38,879 nt of DNA from Elusimicrobiota bacterium (GCA_026388125.1 JAPLKJ010000190.1:1-38879); one strand, 5' to 3'. Numbered from the stretch's first letter, positions 1 to 8,126 are shown. Translations and numbers: made by a program. Notes: generated from the sequence alone by a model not told the origin.

Positions 1-114
1 CTTCCAGCAGACCAGCAGGTTATAGGAAAGCATTACGAACGCGAACACCGCCAGCACCCTGACGGCGAGCTTGTCGAAATCTATTTTGGAAAATATTTTA
101 TTCTCAGCCGCCAT
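1..114 (-). CDS. N-terminus of a membrane protein (partial)
   Basis: Reading leftward from an ATG at 114, 38 codons stay open to the window edge. The product starts MAAENKIFSKIDFDKLAVR and continues into a hydrophobic stretch of about 20 residues that looks like a first transmembrane segment. A purine-rich GGGGAGCG lies just upstream of the ATG and suits a ribosome binding site. It is divergent from the RNA methyltransferase that starts at 176. Too little is present to name the family; the coding call rests on the start, the ribosome site and the open frame. Confidence 0.5.
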   Translation of the reverse strand, partial: MAAENKIFSKIDFDKLAVRVLAVFAFVMLSYNLLVCWK

Positions 115-175
115 TGTCCGCGCTCCCCTATATTTAATAAAGTATATAAAATTAACCGCAAAAAGGCTTGGTACT

Positions 176-1456
176 ATGCGCGAACTTACCGTGGAATTCA
201 AGAAAATAGTAGGCGAGGGGAAAGCGCTGGGCCGCTCGGACGGCAAGGTGGTGTTCTGCTACGGCGTCCTGCCCAATGAGACCGCCCGGGTCAGAACCAC
301 CGTTGAAAAGCGGAATTTCATGGAGGCCGAACTGATAGAGGTCCTCACCCCCTCGCCCCGCCGCGTAGTTCCCGCCGAGGACCATTACCTCAGCTGCTCG
401 CCCTGGCAGGTGATGGACTACGAATTCCAGTGCGAGACGAAAAAAGGCCTGATAGAGGACCTGCTCTACCAGACCACCAAGGAGACCATACGGCTGGACA
501 AGTTCTACACCGCGTCGAAGGCGTACGGCTACCGCACGAAAATAGAGTACAGCTTCACGGGCCCCGCCGGGAACCTGTCCTTCGCCTTCCATAAGCGCGG
601 CAATTTCCGCGAGATGTACCTGCTGCCCGGCGGCTGCGCGCTGATCAGCCCCGAGGCCAACGCCGCGGCGCTGGAGATACTGGCGATGATCAATTCGCTG
701 AACCTTTCAACCTCCGACGTCAAGACGCTGATAATCCGCGAGGCGAAGAGACCCGGCAGCCGCGTGGCCGTGCTGTACCTCAAAAGGCAGGACATAGCGC
801 TGCCGGACATGAAAAGCCCGCGTCTCAACGGCTTCGTGGCGGCGTATTCCAACCCGCTCAGCCCGATGAGCCAGGTGGACGCCATCCTCAGCGCCTGGGG
901 CGACGACTTCGTGACGGAGGAGCTGCTGGGCGGGAAGTTCTCCTACGGCTTCGACTGCTTCTTCCAGAACAACATGGAACTTTTCGAAGAGGCGCTCAAA
1001 GAGATACGCGGAGCCGCTTTCAAGTGCGGCAAGCTGGTGGACCTTTATTCCGGGGTGGGCGTGATAGGCCTTACGCTGCGCGACCTGGCGGACAAGGTCT
1101 ACGCGGTGGAATCCTCGGCGAACTCCGCGAAATACGCCGCGCTCAACGCGGCGGCCAACGGCGCCGCCAACTTCGAGATGGTCTGCTCGCTGTCGGAAAA
1201 GACCGCCGACGGCCTGTTCGACAACACGGACATACTGGTGCTCGACCCCCCGCGCGCCGGGCTGCATAACAAGGTGATAAAGCGGATCATGGAAATACTG
1301 CCCCGGCGCGTCATTTACCTGTCCTGCAACCCCATCACCCAGGGCAGGGACGCGGCGTTCTTCCTGGAGAAGTACAAGATCGTGCGCTCCGCGGGCTTCG
1401 ACTTCTACCCCAACACGCCGCACGCGGAAACCCTGCTGGTGTTCGAGAAAGAATAG
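176..1456 (+). CDS. TrmA/RlmD-family RNA (uracil-5-)-methyltransferase
   Basis: A 426-residue SAM-dependent enzyme expected to methylate C5 of a uridine in rRNA or tRNA. The N-terminal 60 residues resemble a TRAM RNA-binding domain. The C-terminal half has the SAM motif LVDLYSGVGVIGL, the DPPRAG motif and the SCNP motif holding the nucleophilic cysteine. An in-frame start exists at 71, but the 35 residues it adds are encoded by divergent promoter-like AT-rich DNA and precede the TRAM domain, so ATG 176 is preferred. The CxxxxxCGGC iron-sulfur motif of RlmD is not visible: the matching region reads HYLSCSPWQ with a single cysteine, so a cluster is doubtful. Which base it modifies cannot be told. 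It ends at a strong bidirectional terminator. Confidence 0.9.
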   Translation: MRELTVEFKKIVGEGKALGRSDGKVVFCYGVLPNETARVRTTVEKRNFMEAELIEVLTPSPRRVVPAEDHYLSCSPWQVMDYEFQCETKKGLIEDLLYQTTKETIRLDKFYTASKAYGYRTKIEYSFTGPAGNLSFAFHKRGNFREMYLLPGGCALISPEANAAALEILAMINSLNLSTSDVKTLIIREAKRPGSRVAVLYLKRQDIALPDMKSPRLNGFVAAYSNPLSPMSQVDAILSAWGDDFVTEELLGGKFSYGFDCFFQNNMELFEEALKEIRGAAFKCGKLVDLYSGVGVIGLTLRDLADKVYAVESSANSAKYAALNAAANGAANFEMVCSLSEKTADGLFDNTDILVLDPPRAGLHNKVIKRIMEILPRRVIYLSCNPITQGRDAAFFLEKYKIVRSAGFDFYPNTPHAETLLVFEKE

Positions 1457-1475
1457 CGGACAGGGGATAAAAAAA

Positions 1476-1512
1476 CCGGCGTCCGCTTTGAACGGGCGCC
1501 GGGATTTTTTTT
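1476..1512. terminator. Bidirectional intrinsic terminator
   Basis: A 10-bp stem (CCGGCGTCCG with CGGGCGCCGG, one T-G wobble) and a 7-base loop are followed by GA and eight T on the plus strand and preceded by an A run that gives the T tract on the minus strand. It sits between the convergent RNA methyltransferase and small lipoprotein genes and can serve both. Confidence 0.88.
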
Positions 1513-1528
1513 GCCTGAGACCTGTGCC

Positions 1529-1726
1529 TTATTTGCCTTTCTTCGTGGTGGCAGGGGCGGGGGTGGCGGCGGGAGCGGGGGTCGCGGCGGGAGTCGCTGC
1601 GGGAGCGGCTTCAGCGGCGGGCTGCTCGACCACGGGCTGCTCGGCCACGGGGGCTTCCTGCTTCTTGCAACCGAAAGCGAACACCAGCGCCACGAGGGGC
1701 AGAGCGAACAGTACTGTCTTTTTCAT
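1529..1726 (-). CDS. Small Ala/Pro-rich lipoprotein
   Basis: A 65-residue protein with a lysine start, a hydrophobic core and a lipobox ending FAFGC at cysteine 20, so it should be lipidated and anchored in a membrane. The mature part is low-complexity: glutamate/proline then repeated AATPA units, ending in a basic TTKKGK. Such tails often span periplasm, but the function is unknown. An AGGAG ribosome site precedes the ATG. The gene stands alone, with its own promoter-like region upstream (1796-1801), a leader hairpin (1746-1769) and a terminator at 1476-1512. This supports a real, possibly abundant, short transcript. Confidence 0.8.
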   Translation of the reverse strand: MKKTVLFALPLVALVFAFGCKKQEAPVAEQPVVEQPAAEAAPAATPAATPAPAATPAPATTKKGK

Positions 1727-1745
1727 TTTCTTTCTCCTATAAATT

Positions 1746-1769
1746 CCCGGGAACTTAAGCGTCCCCGGG
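1746..1769 (-). promoter_or_regulatory. Leader hairpin before the small lipoprotein
   Basis: Two CCCGGG blocks, extended by one wobble and one A-T pair, enclose an 8-base loop and lie about 8 bases upstream of the AGGAG ribosome site of the lipoprotein. No T tract follows, so it is not a terminator for either strand. It may stabilise the mRNA or modulate ribosome access; the role is inferred only. Confidence 0.45.
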
Positions 1770-1795
1770 TAAATTTTCCGGCTTTAATGCCTTAA

Positions 1796-1801
1796 ATTAT
1801 A
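1796..1801 (-). promoter_or_regulatory. -10 box of the small lipoprotein gene
   Basis: A perfect TATAAT on the minus strand, 70 bases upstream of the lipoprotein ATG. No convincing -35 hexamer is found at 16-18 bases, so the call rests on the -10 alone. Confidence 0.35.
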
Positions 1802-1848
1802 GCTCAATACTACATTTTTTTCCGCTCCTGGTTCAACAAGCCCCCCGT

Positions 1849-2817
1849 TCAGCGGAGCAAGGCCCGTTTTTTCGCGAGGACAGCCCGCGCGGTGTCAAAC
1901 GTAAAAACCAGGGGCGCCGGCCCCGGCCCGGCGGGAGCCGGAGTTTCCCCCCTCAACGCCGCGGCCAGCAGCCCGCGGCCATGCTCCAGCGCCGCGGCGA
2001 AAGCTTCCTGCGTAACCTCCCCCCCGGCGCAGTTCTTTTCCAGCTCCGAGAGCAGCAGCGCCTGTACGCCCGCCGCGGCCAGCTTCGAGCAGGCCGCGGC
2101 CTCGGCCGAGGGATGGTGGTCGTTCTCCTCCTCCAGGGAAAAGAATTCAAGCACCGCGGATGCGCTGTACAGCGCCAGCTCCAGGGCCCGCGCCTTATCG
2201 CCTCCGCAGCCCAGCAGCCGCCTTACCACAAGATCCATTCCAGCCGCCTCCAGCTCGTCTGAAAAGCCGGCCAGGCCCTTTTGCGCGAGCCGGCGCCGCA
2301 AAGCCGCGTTCAGGGCGGCTTTTTCACCGGCTCTCTTCGCCGCGGCGAAGCGCAGCGCGGGGCGGCCGGGCTGGAAGTCGAACGCCGCCCTGGCCGTTAC
2401 TTCGAACCCCGCCTCGGACAGCAACTCCTCCAGCAGCCCGGCCGGGAAACAGTAAAGATGGTTCATGCCGGGGGTTTCGGAGCCGTACACCCAGCCCAGG
2501 GCGGCTTCCTTTATCTTATGGCCGCCGTTCAAAAAAACCTCGAAAGTTTTTTCTATATCGGGGGTTTCCAGGCTCAGCGTCCCGCCCGCGGCCAGCACCC
2601 GCCAGCACTCGGCCAGGAAATACTTGGTCTTGAAAAAGCCGAGATGCTCCACCAGCTGCAGGGCTTTTATTTCTTCCGCGGAGCGGTCCGGCAGGTCCAG
2701 CGCGTGCGCCTCCATCCTCCTGTCGGCGGCCGAAGCGCCGGAAGCGTCTATGTTCAGATAGCCGGGCAGATAATTGTAGCCGCAGCCTATATTAATTTTC
2801 ACTGGTCCCTCTTTCAC
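1849..2817 (-). CDS. Class I SAM-dependent methyltransferase
   Basis: The first 150 residues are a Rossmann methyltransferase domain: motif I reads INIGCG, followed by a YLPGYLNID segment, then LQLVEHLGFFKTK and LAAGGTLSLETPD. This subfamily is typical of small-molecule, glycan or peptide methylation. The remaining ~170 residues are helical and alanine-rich, with no domain I recognise. The start is uncertain: GTG 2817 gives 322 residues. A second GTG at 2802 gives a protein beginning directly at the KINIGCG strand, as in most relatives, with GAGGGA just upstream. It overlaps the end of the radical SAM gene, so the two are probably translationally coupled and may act on one substrate. It is last in the operon that begins at 8126. 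Confidence 0.8.
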   Translation of the reverse strand: MKEGPVKINIGCGYNYLPGYLNIDASGASAADRRMEAHALDLPDRSAEEIKALQLVEHLGFFKTKYFLAECWRVLAAGGTLSLETPDIEKTFEVFLNGGHKIKEAALGWVYGSETPGMNHLYCFPAGLLEELLSEAGFEVTARAAFDFQPGRPALRFAAAKRAGEKAALNAALRRRLAQKGLAGFSDELEAAGMDLVVRRLLGCGGDKARALELALYSASAVLEFFSLEEENDHHPSAEAAACSKLAAAGVQALLLSELEKNCAGGEVTQEAFAAALEHGRGLLAAALRGETPAPAGPGPAPLVFTFDTARAVLAKKRALLR

Positions 2818-3943
2818 CGGAGAACATCCGCCCCAGCCGCCTGAAAGCGCCGCCCCCTCCCAGCCCGGCGAGGCGCAGTTTCAGCTTTTTCAAGGGATCG
2901 CCGAACTCTTCCGCGAAAAGCTCTTTTTCAATGGCGCAGAAGCAGTACGGGTCGTTGTGCAGCGCGCCGGTCTTCATCAGGGACATCTCGTTGCAGCCGC
3001 CTTTGCAGGCTTGCGCGTGCGCGCAGGCGGAGCAATTGGGCCCGGCCTGGCTTGTTTCAAAACCGCGCGTATGGCTGAAAGCGCCCGGCCTGTTCCACAG
3101 TTCATAGAACGGCGTCGCCAGCGCGTTGCCTTCGATAAAACGTCCGTCGTTGACGGCCAGGCAGCCCAGCACATCGCCGTCGCTCCTTATGCCGGCCACC
3201 GAGATCCCGGCCTGGCATCCTTCCCATTTATCGTACAGCGAAACGTTCTTTAAAAGCAGCGAGTTATAGCCCAGGTCGTGCGCGCCGATCACCGGCAGTT
3301 CTTCCGGCGTATATTCGCGGCGGCAGGCCTCCACGAAAAGCCCTACGGAGTAGAATTCTTCCCGGTCCAGCAGGAATTCTTCGGAGAACCGCCCGCCCTC
3401 GGCCCCGGCGGTCTGCACCTGCCAGGCGATGCCGCGGCCCTTCAGCAGGTCGCGCAGCCCGGGCAGCTCTTTTAGGTTCAGTTTATGTACGGTGGTGATA
3501 ACGCTGACCGGCAGCCCTTCTTTAAGGCAGCGTTCGATGAAAGCGCAGGATCTCGCGAAGGCTCCCTCCGCGCCGCGTATGCGGTCGTGCAGGGCCGCGC
3601 CGGCGGCGTCCAGGCTTACGGCCACGGCGCGCGGCTTCAGCTTTTTAAGCTCCGCGAATATCTCTTCGCTGTGTATGGTGCCGTTGGTTATTACGGACAG
3701 TTCCATGCCCAGTTCGCGCACGCGGGAGGCTATGGCAAAGAAATCCCCGCGCAGCAGCGGCTCGCCCCCCATCAGGGCCACGCCCCGGCAGCCGGTCCGT
3801 TCCAGGTCGGCGCAGATCTTAAGCGCCTCTTCGGTGGTAAGTTCCCGCGCCCGGCGCCGCCCCGCAGTAGAACCGCAATGCAGGCATTTAAGGTTGCAGC
3901 CCAGCGTCAGCTCCCAGACCACGCAAGCCAGGTCATATTTCAT
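2792..3943 (-). CDS. Radical SAM protein with SPASM domain
   Basis: A 383-residue iron-sulfur enzyme. The radical SAM cluster motif CNLKCLHC places cysteines at 16, 20 and 23, and GGEP follows at 59-62, as expected for SAM binding. The C-terminal third has the cysteine pattern of a SPASM domain (GCQAG, GDVLGC, then CSACAHAQACKGGC and DPYCFC), which usually binds two further 4Fe-4S clusters. SPASM enzymes commonly modify peptides (PqqE, anaerobic sulfatase maturase, RiPP maturases), though some act on sugars or small molecules. No precursor peptide is seen nearby. Its ATG overlaps the tlyA stop (ATGA), and its end overlaps the methyltransferase start, implying coupled expression. Substrate unknown. 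Confidence 0.88.
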   Translation of the reverse strand: MKYDLACVVWELTLGCNLKCLHCGSTAGRRRARELTTEEALKICADLERTGCRGVALMGGEPLLRGDFFAIASRVRELGMELSVITNGTIHSEEIFAELKKLKPRAVAVSLDAAGAALHDRIRGAEGAFARSCAFIERCLKEGLPVSVITTVHKLNLKELPGLRDLLKGRGIAWQVQTAGAEGGRFSEEFLLDREEFYSVGLFVEACRREYTPEELPVIGAHDLGYNSLLLKNVSLYDKWEGCQAGISVAGIRSDGDVLGCLAVNDGRFIEGNALATPFYELWNRPGAFSHTRGFETSQAGPNCSACAHAQACKGGCNEMSLMKTGALHNDPYCFCAIEKELFAEEFGDPLKKLKLRLAGLGGGGAFRRLGRMFSGERGTSEN

Positions 3944-4671
3944 TTTTTCAGGTACCAGAGAAATTCCAGGTTGCCTTTGGCGCCTTTAATAGGCGAGTCC
4001 ATCAGGCCTTTCTCCCCGACTCCCGGCAGAGCGTCCTTAAGGAAAGCGCGCATATTCTCAACGGCTTTAAGCCGCAGCTCTTCGGTCTTGACAATGCCGC
4101 GCTTGAGGTCGGACGGCGACAGCTCGAACTGTGGTTTTATCAGCGCCACCATTTCCCCGCCCGGGGCCATAACGCCGAATACCGGGCCGAGGATCAGCTT
4201 CAGCGAGATGAAAGAAACGTCGACGGCGCAAAGCCCGGGCTTTTCGCTGAAAATTTCCGGCTTAAGGAACCGGGCGTTGGTCTGCGGGATGAAGACCACG
4301 CGGGGATCGTTCTTTATTTTTTCGTGGATCTGGCCTTCGCCCACGTCCACCGCGTATACTTTTTTCGCCCCTGCCTGCAGGAAGCAGTCGGTGAACCCGC
4401 CGGTGGCCACGCCCACGTCCAGGCAGACCCTGCCGCCGGCCTCTATGCTGAAATTATCCAGAGCGCCCTTGAGCTTCAGGCCGCCGCGCGACACGTAGGG
4501 GCAGTCGCTTTTAAGCAGTGAGATCGCGTCGCCGTCGCGCACGGCCTGCCCGGCTTTGTCGGCGGGTTTGCCGTTCACGGCCACCAGCCCGGCCATGATG
4601 GCGCGCAGAGCTTTTTCCCTGCTTTCAAATAGCCCCTGCTCGACGCAGGCCAGGTCCAGGCGCATTTTCAT
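3940..4671 (-). CDS. tlyA: TlyA-family rRNA 2'-O-methyltransferase
   Basis: A 243-residue protein of normal family length. An S4 RNA-binding domain covers about residues 3-60 (RLDLACVEQGLFESREKA, then VNGKPADKAG). A FtsJ-like methyltransferase domain follows, with YVSRGGLKL, the SAM motif LDVGVATGGFTDCFLQAGA and DVSFISL. In characterised members the enzyme 2'-O-methylates cytidines in 16S and/or 23S rRNA, although the family is often labelled hemolysin A. Start ATG 4671 is used; an in-frame ATG two codons later is equally possible. It sits 13 bases after xseB and overlaps the radical SAM gene, inside the long leftward operon. Confidence 0.92.
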   Translation of the reverse strand: MKMRLDLACVEQGLFESREKALRAIMAGLVAVNGKPADKAGQAVRDGDAISLLKSDCPYVSRGGLKLKGALDNFSIEAGGRVCLDVGVATGGFTDCFLQAGAKKVYAVDVGEGQIHEKIKNDPRVVFIPQTNARFLKPEIFSEKPGLCAVDVSFISLKLILGPVFGVMAPGGEMVALIKPQFELSPSDLKRGIVKTEELRLKAVENMRAFLKDALPGVGEKGLMDSPIKGAKGNLEFLWYLKK

Positions 4672-4684
4672 TGTTTAAGCCCGT

Positions 4685-4933
4685 TTACTTATCGCCGTCC
4701 CCGTCCTCGAAGGCTTCCAGCTTCAGCTTGCCCTCGGCGTCCTTGCGCAGCACCTCTATCTTGCGCTTCACTTCCTCCAGCTTCACGGAAAGCTCTTTGG
4801 AAATGGCAACGCCTTCCTCGAACAGCGAAAGGGATTCCTCGATGGGCGTGTTCTCGTCCTCGAGCTTGCCCACTATCTCTTCGAGCTTGCCTAGCTTTTC
4901 CTCGAAACCGCCGGGATTCGTTTTTTTCACCAT
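4685..4933 (-). CDS. xseB: Exodeoxyribonuclease VII small subunit
   Basis: An 82-residue helical protein with the family signature FEEKLGKLEEIVGKLE and IEESLSLFEEGVAI. XseB subunits assemble with XseA to form exonuclease VII, which degrades single-stranded DNA from both ends. The start overlaps the xseA stop by 7 bases and an AGGAG site lies inside the xseA tail, so the two subunits are co-translated. The C-terminal 20 residues are charged and variable. Confidence 0.95.
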   Translation of the reverse strand: MVKKTNPGGFEEKLGKLEEIVGKLEDENTPIEESLSLFEEGVAISKELSVKLEEVKRKIEVLRKDAEGKLKLEAFEDGDGDK

Positions 4934-6216
4934 AAAGTCTCCTGTTCGGGCGCGCTCCCGCCGTTATTTCCGGGCCGCCGCTTTTTCCTGTCCGCCGCGC
5001 TCCCCGCGCCTCCGGCCGTACCGGAGCCCAGCACTTCGGCCTCCGCCCTGCCCTCGGCGAACTGCAGCGACAGCCTGTCGCCCGCGGCCAGCGCCGCCGC
5101 CGTTTTCACGGCGCGGCCCTGCGCGTTCTTCACTATGGCGTAGCCTTTCCGAAGCGGGAACAGAGGGCTCAGCGCTTTAAGTTTCTCGCTCTGTAAATTT
5201 AATTTCTCTCCGGAGCGGCGCAGTCTGTCGGCCGAGGCCGCGAACAGCCCTTCCACCGCGTCGTCCAGCCGCCGCACGGGCCGCTCCAGCAGCACCAGCG
5301 GGTTCATCATAGGCCGGCTCGAGACCAGCCGGCGGAACTTGCCGCTGAGGTTCTCGTAATAGATGCGCAGGCTCTGCAGCAGACGCCGCTCCAGCCCGGC
5401 GATATTGGCCGCCAGCTCCACCTTGCTTTTCACCACCAGTTCGGCCGCCGCCGAAGGCGTGGGCGCGCGGAGATCGGCCACGAAATCCGCAATAGTGAAA
5501 TCGGTCTCATGCCCCACGCAGGAGATCACCGGGATCTTCGAGCCGGCTATGGCGCGGGCCACTATCTCCTCGTTGAAGGCCCACAGGTCCTCCATGGAGC
5601 AGCCGCCGCGGCCTACCAGCATCACGTCTATGTCCGGGAAGCCCGCGTTGAGGTCCTTTATGGCCTGGGCTATCTCTTCCTTCGAACCGGCCCCCTGCAC
5701 CTTCACCGGCGCTATGATGATGTGCATGTTGGCGTAGCGCCGTTTTAAAATGGAAAGGATGTCGCGGATGGCCGCGCCTGTCGGGGAAGTGACCACCGCT
5801 ATCTTCTGCGGCAGCGCGGGGATGGGGCGCTTGCGCGCGGGGTCGAACAGCCCCTCGGACTGCAGTTTCTTTTTCAGCTGCTCGAAAGCCAGCTGCAGCG
5901 GGCCGATACCCGCGGGCACGATCTCTTTGGCCATCAGCTGGTACTTGCTCTGACGATCGTAGGTGGTTATATTGCCGCGCACCCGCACCAGCAGACCGTT
6001 GGCGAGATCGAACTTCAGATTGGCCGCGAAGCCGCGGAACATCACGCCCGAGATATTGGAATTGGCGTCCTTCAGCTCGAAGTAAGTGTGCCCCAGCGAA
6101 GAGATCTTCAGGCCGGAGATCTCCCCTTCCACCCACAGCTCGCGGAACGAGGTTTCGAGCAGGTACTTTATGCCCCCGCTGAGCTCGCTGACGGTGTAGA
6201 TCCGGGGCTCCGTCAT
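4927..6216 (-). CDS. xseA: Exodeoxyribonuclease VII large subunit
   Basis: A 429-residue protein starting with an OB-fold nucleic-acid-binding domain (YTVSELSGGIKYLLE, LWVEGEISGLK). The catalytic domain has the family blocks VVTSPTGAAIRDIL, VMLVGRGGCSMEDLW, ISCVGHETDFTIADF and DLRAPTPSAAAEL. The central coiled region is followed by a conserved LRKGYAIV segment. The enzyme trims single-stranded DNA during repair and recombination. Its ATG overlaps the rarA stop by 4 bases. The last 30 residues are low-complexity and basic, which is common in high-GC homologues. Confidence 0.96.
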   Translation of the reverse strand: MTEPRIYTVSELSGGIKYLLETSFRELWVEGEISGLKISSLGHTYFELKDANSNISGVMFRGFAANLKFDLANGLLVRVRGNITTYDRQSKYQLMAKEIVPAGIGPLQLAFEQLKKKLQSEGLFDPARKRPIPALPQKIAVVTSPTGAAIRDILSILKRRYANMHIIIAPVKVQGAGSKEEIAQAIKDLNAGFPDIDVMLVGRGGCSMEDLWAFNEEIVARAIAGSKIPVISCVGHETDFTIADFVADLRAPTPSAAAELVVKSKVELAANIAGLERRLLQSLRIYYENLSGKFRRLVSSRPMMNPLVLLERPVRRLDDAVEGLFAASADRLRRSGEKLNLQSEKLKALSPLFPLRKGYAIVKNAQGRAVKTAAALAAGDRLSLQFAEGRAEAEVLGSGTAGGAGSAADRKKRRPGNNGGSAPEQETLW

Positions 6217-7544
6217 TTTTCTCCCCGCAGGCGCTTGAGCCTTTTGGCTATCTCGGCCTCGAAGCCCTGCTCGGTGGGCCGGTAGAAGGTTTTCGGGTCG
6301 GGCATGTACTCCTGCTTCACGTAATGGCCTTCGAAAGCGTGCGGGTATTTGTAGCCCTGCCCGTGGCCCAAAGCCTTGCCGTCCTTGGAGGCGTCGCGCA
6401 GGTGCATGGGCACCGCGCGCTCCGCGCCTTCGCGCACTTCTTCCTGCGCCTCGTTCACGGCCATGTAGGCCGCGTTGGACTTGGGAGAGCAGGCCACGTA
6501 GATGGCCGCCTGCGCGAGGATGATGCGCGCCTCGGGCATGCCCAGCACCTCGGCCGCGCTGAACGCGCTCTGCGCCAGCATCAGCGCCATCGGGTTGGCG
6601 TTGCCCACGTCCTCGGACGCGCAGATAAGGATGCGCCGCGCCACGAAGCGGGGGTCCTCGCCCGCCTCCAGCATCTTGGCCAGCCAGTACACCGCGGCGT
6701 CGGGGTCGGAGCCGCGCATGCTTTTTATGAAAGCGGAGATATGGTCGTAATGCTCGTCGGAGCTGCGGTCGTAGCGCAGGCTCCGGCGCTGTATGCTTTC
6801 GCGGGCCACTGACTCGTCTATCACGCGCAGGCCGCCCGGCCCGGGCTTGGTGGTGATCACGGCCAGCTCCAGCGCGTTGAGCAGCCGGCGCGCGTCGCCG
6901 GAGGAATTCTCCACCAGGTAGCTCTTGGCGCCGGGAGTGACCTCCGGGTTAAGGTCCTTCAGCCCGGCCGCGGCCGTCAGCGCCCGGTCGAAAATAGCGG
7001 AAAGGTGTTCGGTGGAGAGCTGCTTGAACTCCACCACTATGAACCGGGACAGCAGCGCCTGGTTTATGTAGAAAAAAGGATTTTCAGTGGTCATCCCGAT
7101 AAGGATGATCTCGCCTTTTTCAACGGAAGGGAGCAGCACGTCCTGCTGCGTGCGGTTGAAATGGTGGATCTCGTCGAGCACCAGCAGCACGCGCTGGCGC
7201 TGCGCGAGCCCGCCGCCCAGGCCGCGGGAAAATTCGATTATTTTTTTAAGGTCCGCCACCCCGGCCATCACGGCGTTGAGATCGAAGGTCTTGGCGTTGG
7301 CGCGGGAGGCTATGTAGCGCGCCAGGGCCGTCTTGCCCGAGCCGGGCGGGCCGAAAAAAACGGCCGACTTAAGCGTGTCGGCCTCTATGGCGCGGCGCAG
7401 CAGCTTGCCCTCGCCCAGGATATGCTCCTGCCCCGAGAAATCGGCCAGGTCCCTGGGCGCCAGGCGGGCGGCCAGCGGGGCGAAGGCGGGCCCGCCGTCA
7501 TCGGCGGCGGGGTCCGGGGGCGCTTCAAAAAGCGGGTCTGTCAT
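6213..7544 (-). CDS. rarA: Replication-associated recombination protein A (RarA/MgsA AAA ATPase)
   Basis: A 443-residue AAA+ ATPase of the clamp-loader-like RarA/MgsA/WRNIP1 family, which acts at stalled replication forks. Walker A is GPPGSGKT at 65-72, Walker B is LVLDEIHHFNRTQQD near 121-135, and sensor 1 is GMTTENPFF. The C-terminal part has the tetramerisation-domain blocks DHISAFIKSMRGSDPDAA, ICASEDVGNANP and the closing GHYVKQEYMPD. It lies between zapA and xseA with a 4-base overlap to xseA. No good ribosome site is seen, so coupling from zapA is likely. Confidence 0.95.
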   Translation of the reverse strand: MTDPLFEAPPDPAADDGGPAFAPLAARLAPRDLADFSGQEHILGEGKLLRRAIEADTLKSAVFFGPPGSGKTALARYIASRANAKTFDLNAVMAGVADLKKIIEFSRGLGGGLAQRQRVLLVLDEIHHFNRTQQDVLLPSVEKGEIILIGMTTENPFFYINQALLSRFIVVEFKQLSTEHLSAIFDRALTAAAGLKDLNPEVTPGAKSYLVENSSGDARRLLNALELAVITTKPGPGGLRVIDESVARESIQRRSLRYDRSSDEHYDHISAFIKSMRGSDPDAAVYWLAKMLEAGEDPRFVARRILICASEDVGNANPMALMLAQSAFSAAEVLGMPEARIILAQAAIYVACSPKSNAAYMAVNEAQEEVREGAERAVPMHLRDASKDGKALGHGQGYKYPHAFEGHYVKQEYMPDPKTFYRPTEQGFEAEIAKRLKRLRGEK

Positions 7545-7570
7545 ATTGTGCTGCCGCGGCGGCGGACTGG

Positions 7571-7867
7571 CTATGCCTTCTCTACGGACCTTTCAAGCTT
7601 GGAGATCATTTCCTCTACTTTCTGGGAATTGGCCGTGACGTTGGTCTCGGACTGCTGCCTGAGGTTGTAAAGCTCCACCGCGAACTCGTACGCGGCCACG
7701 ATGGCTATCTTGGAGGAGTCCACAATGCCCAGGTTCTCCTCCACCTTGTTCATCTTTTTCTCCACCTGGACGACGATGGTGCTCAGCTCCAGCTGGGAAA
7801 GGCCGTCCACGGCCGGGAATTTTATCAGGCGGTTGCGCACCTTGGCCTCGAATTCGTTGTTATTCAT
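7571..7867 (-). CDS. zapA: ZapA-like cell division protein
   Basis: A 98-residue protein with the ZapA layout: a short N-terminal globular part, then SSKIAIVAAYEFAVELYNLR and a long C-terminal helix predicted to form a coiled coil (TANSQKVEEMISKLERSVEK). ZapA binds FtsZ and stabilises the division ring. It overlaps the preceding coiled-coil gene by 8 bases, matching the common zapB-zapA order seen in several phyla. Sequence similarity is judged by pattern only, so the symbol is likely but not certain. Confidence 0.75.
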   Translation of the reverse strand: MNNNEFEAKVRNRLIKFPAVDGLSQLELSTIVVQVEKKMNKVEENLGIVDSSKIAIVAAYEFAVELYNLRQQSETNVTANSQKVEEMISKLERSVEKA

Positions 7868-8126
7868 CTTCCTCCCCCCCGAACAGCCCAGGCTGCAGGT
7901 CGTTGACCTTCTCTATCTTCGCGCAGATGCGCTCGAGGCGCCGCCGGACCTTGGCTTTGAAATCTATAAGCTCGCGCGCGGCCGCGGTGTTGGAGGCGGC
8001 CTTGCCGCGCGCCGCGCCCAGCAGTTCCACCTGGCCCTTAAGGACCTCGTTCTCTTCTTTGAGACGCTGGATAACGGCGGCCGCGCCGCTTACCAGTTCC
8101 TCAAGGCGCTTTATACGGTTATGCAT
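7860..8126 (-). CDS. ZapB-like coiled-coil protein
   Basis: Beginning at ATG 8126 (MHNRIKRLEEL) the product has 88 residues and is almost wholly a coiled coil: heptads of leucine, isoleucine and valine run through LEELVSGAAAVIQRLKEEN and LKGQVELL. It ends in an acidic LFGGEEDE tail. A longer open frame reaches 8195, but the extra part runs across the -10 box and is not protein-like, and GGGA sits just before ATG 8126. The overlap with zapA and the small coiled-coil form suggest a ZapB-type divisome partner; this is inference from context and shape. Confidence 0.7.
   Translation of the reverse strand: MHNRIKRLEELVSGAAAVIQRLKEENEVLKGQVELLGAARGKAASNTAAARELIDFKAKVRRRLERICAKIEKVNDLQPGLFGGEEDE

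Noticed and set aside
71-175. Extended N-terminus of the RNA methyltransferase
   Set aside because: The extra residues come from the divergent promoter region and the start of the opposite gene, and precede the TRAM domain.
1488-1795. Gly- and Ala-rich plus-strand frames over the small lipoprotein
   Set aside because: They are shadows of the AATPA-coding repeats; the minus strand has a lipobox and ribosome site.
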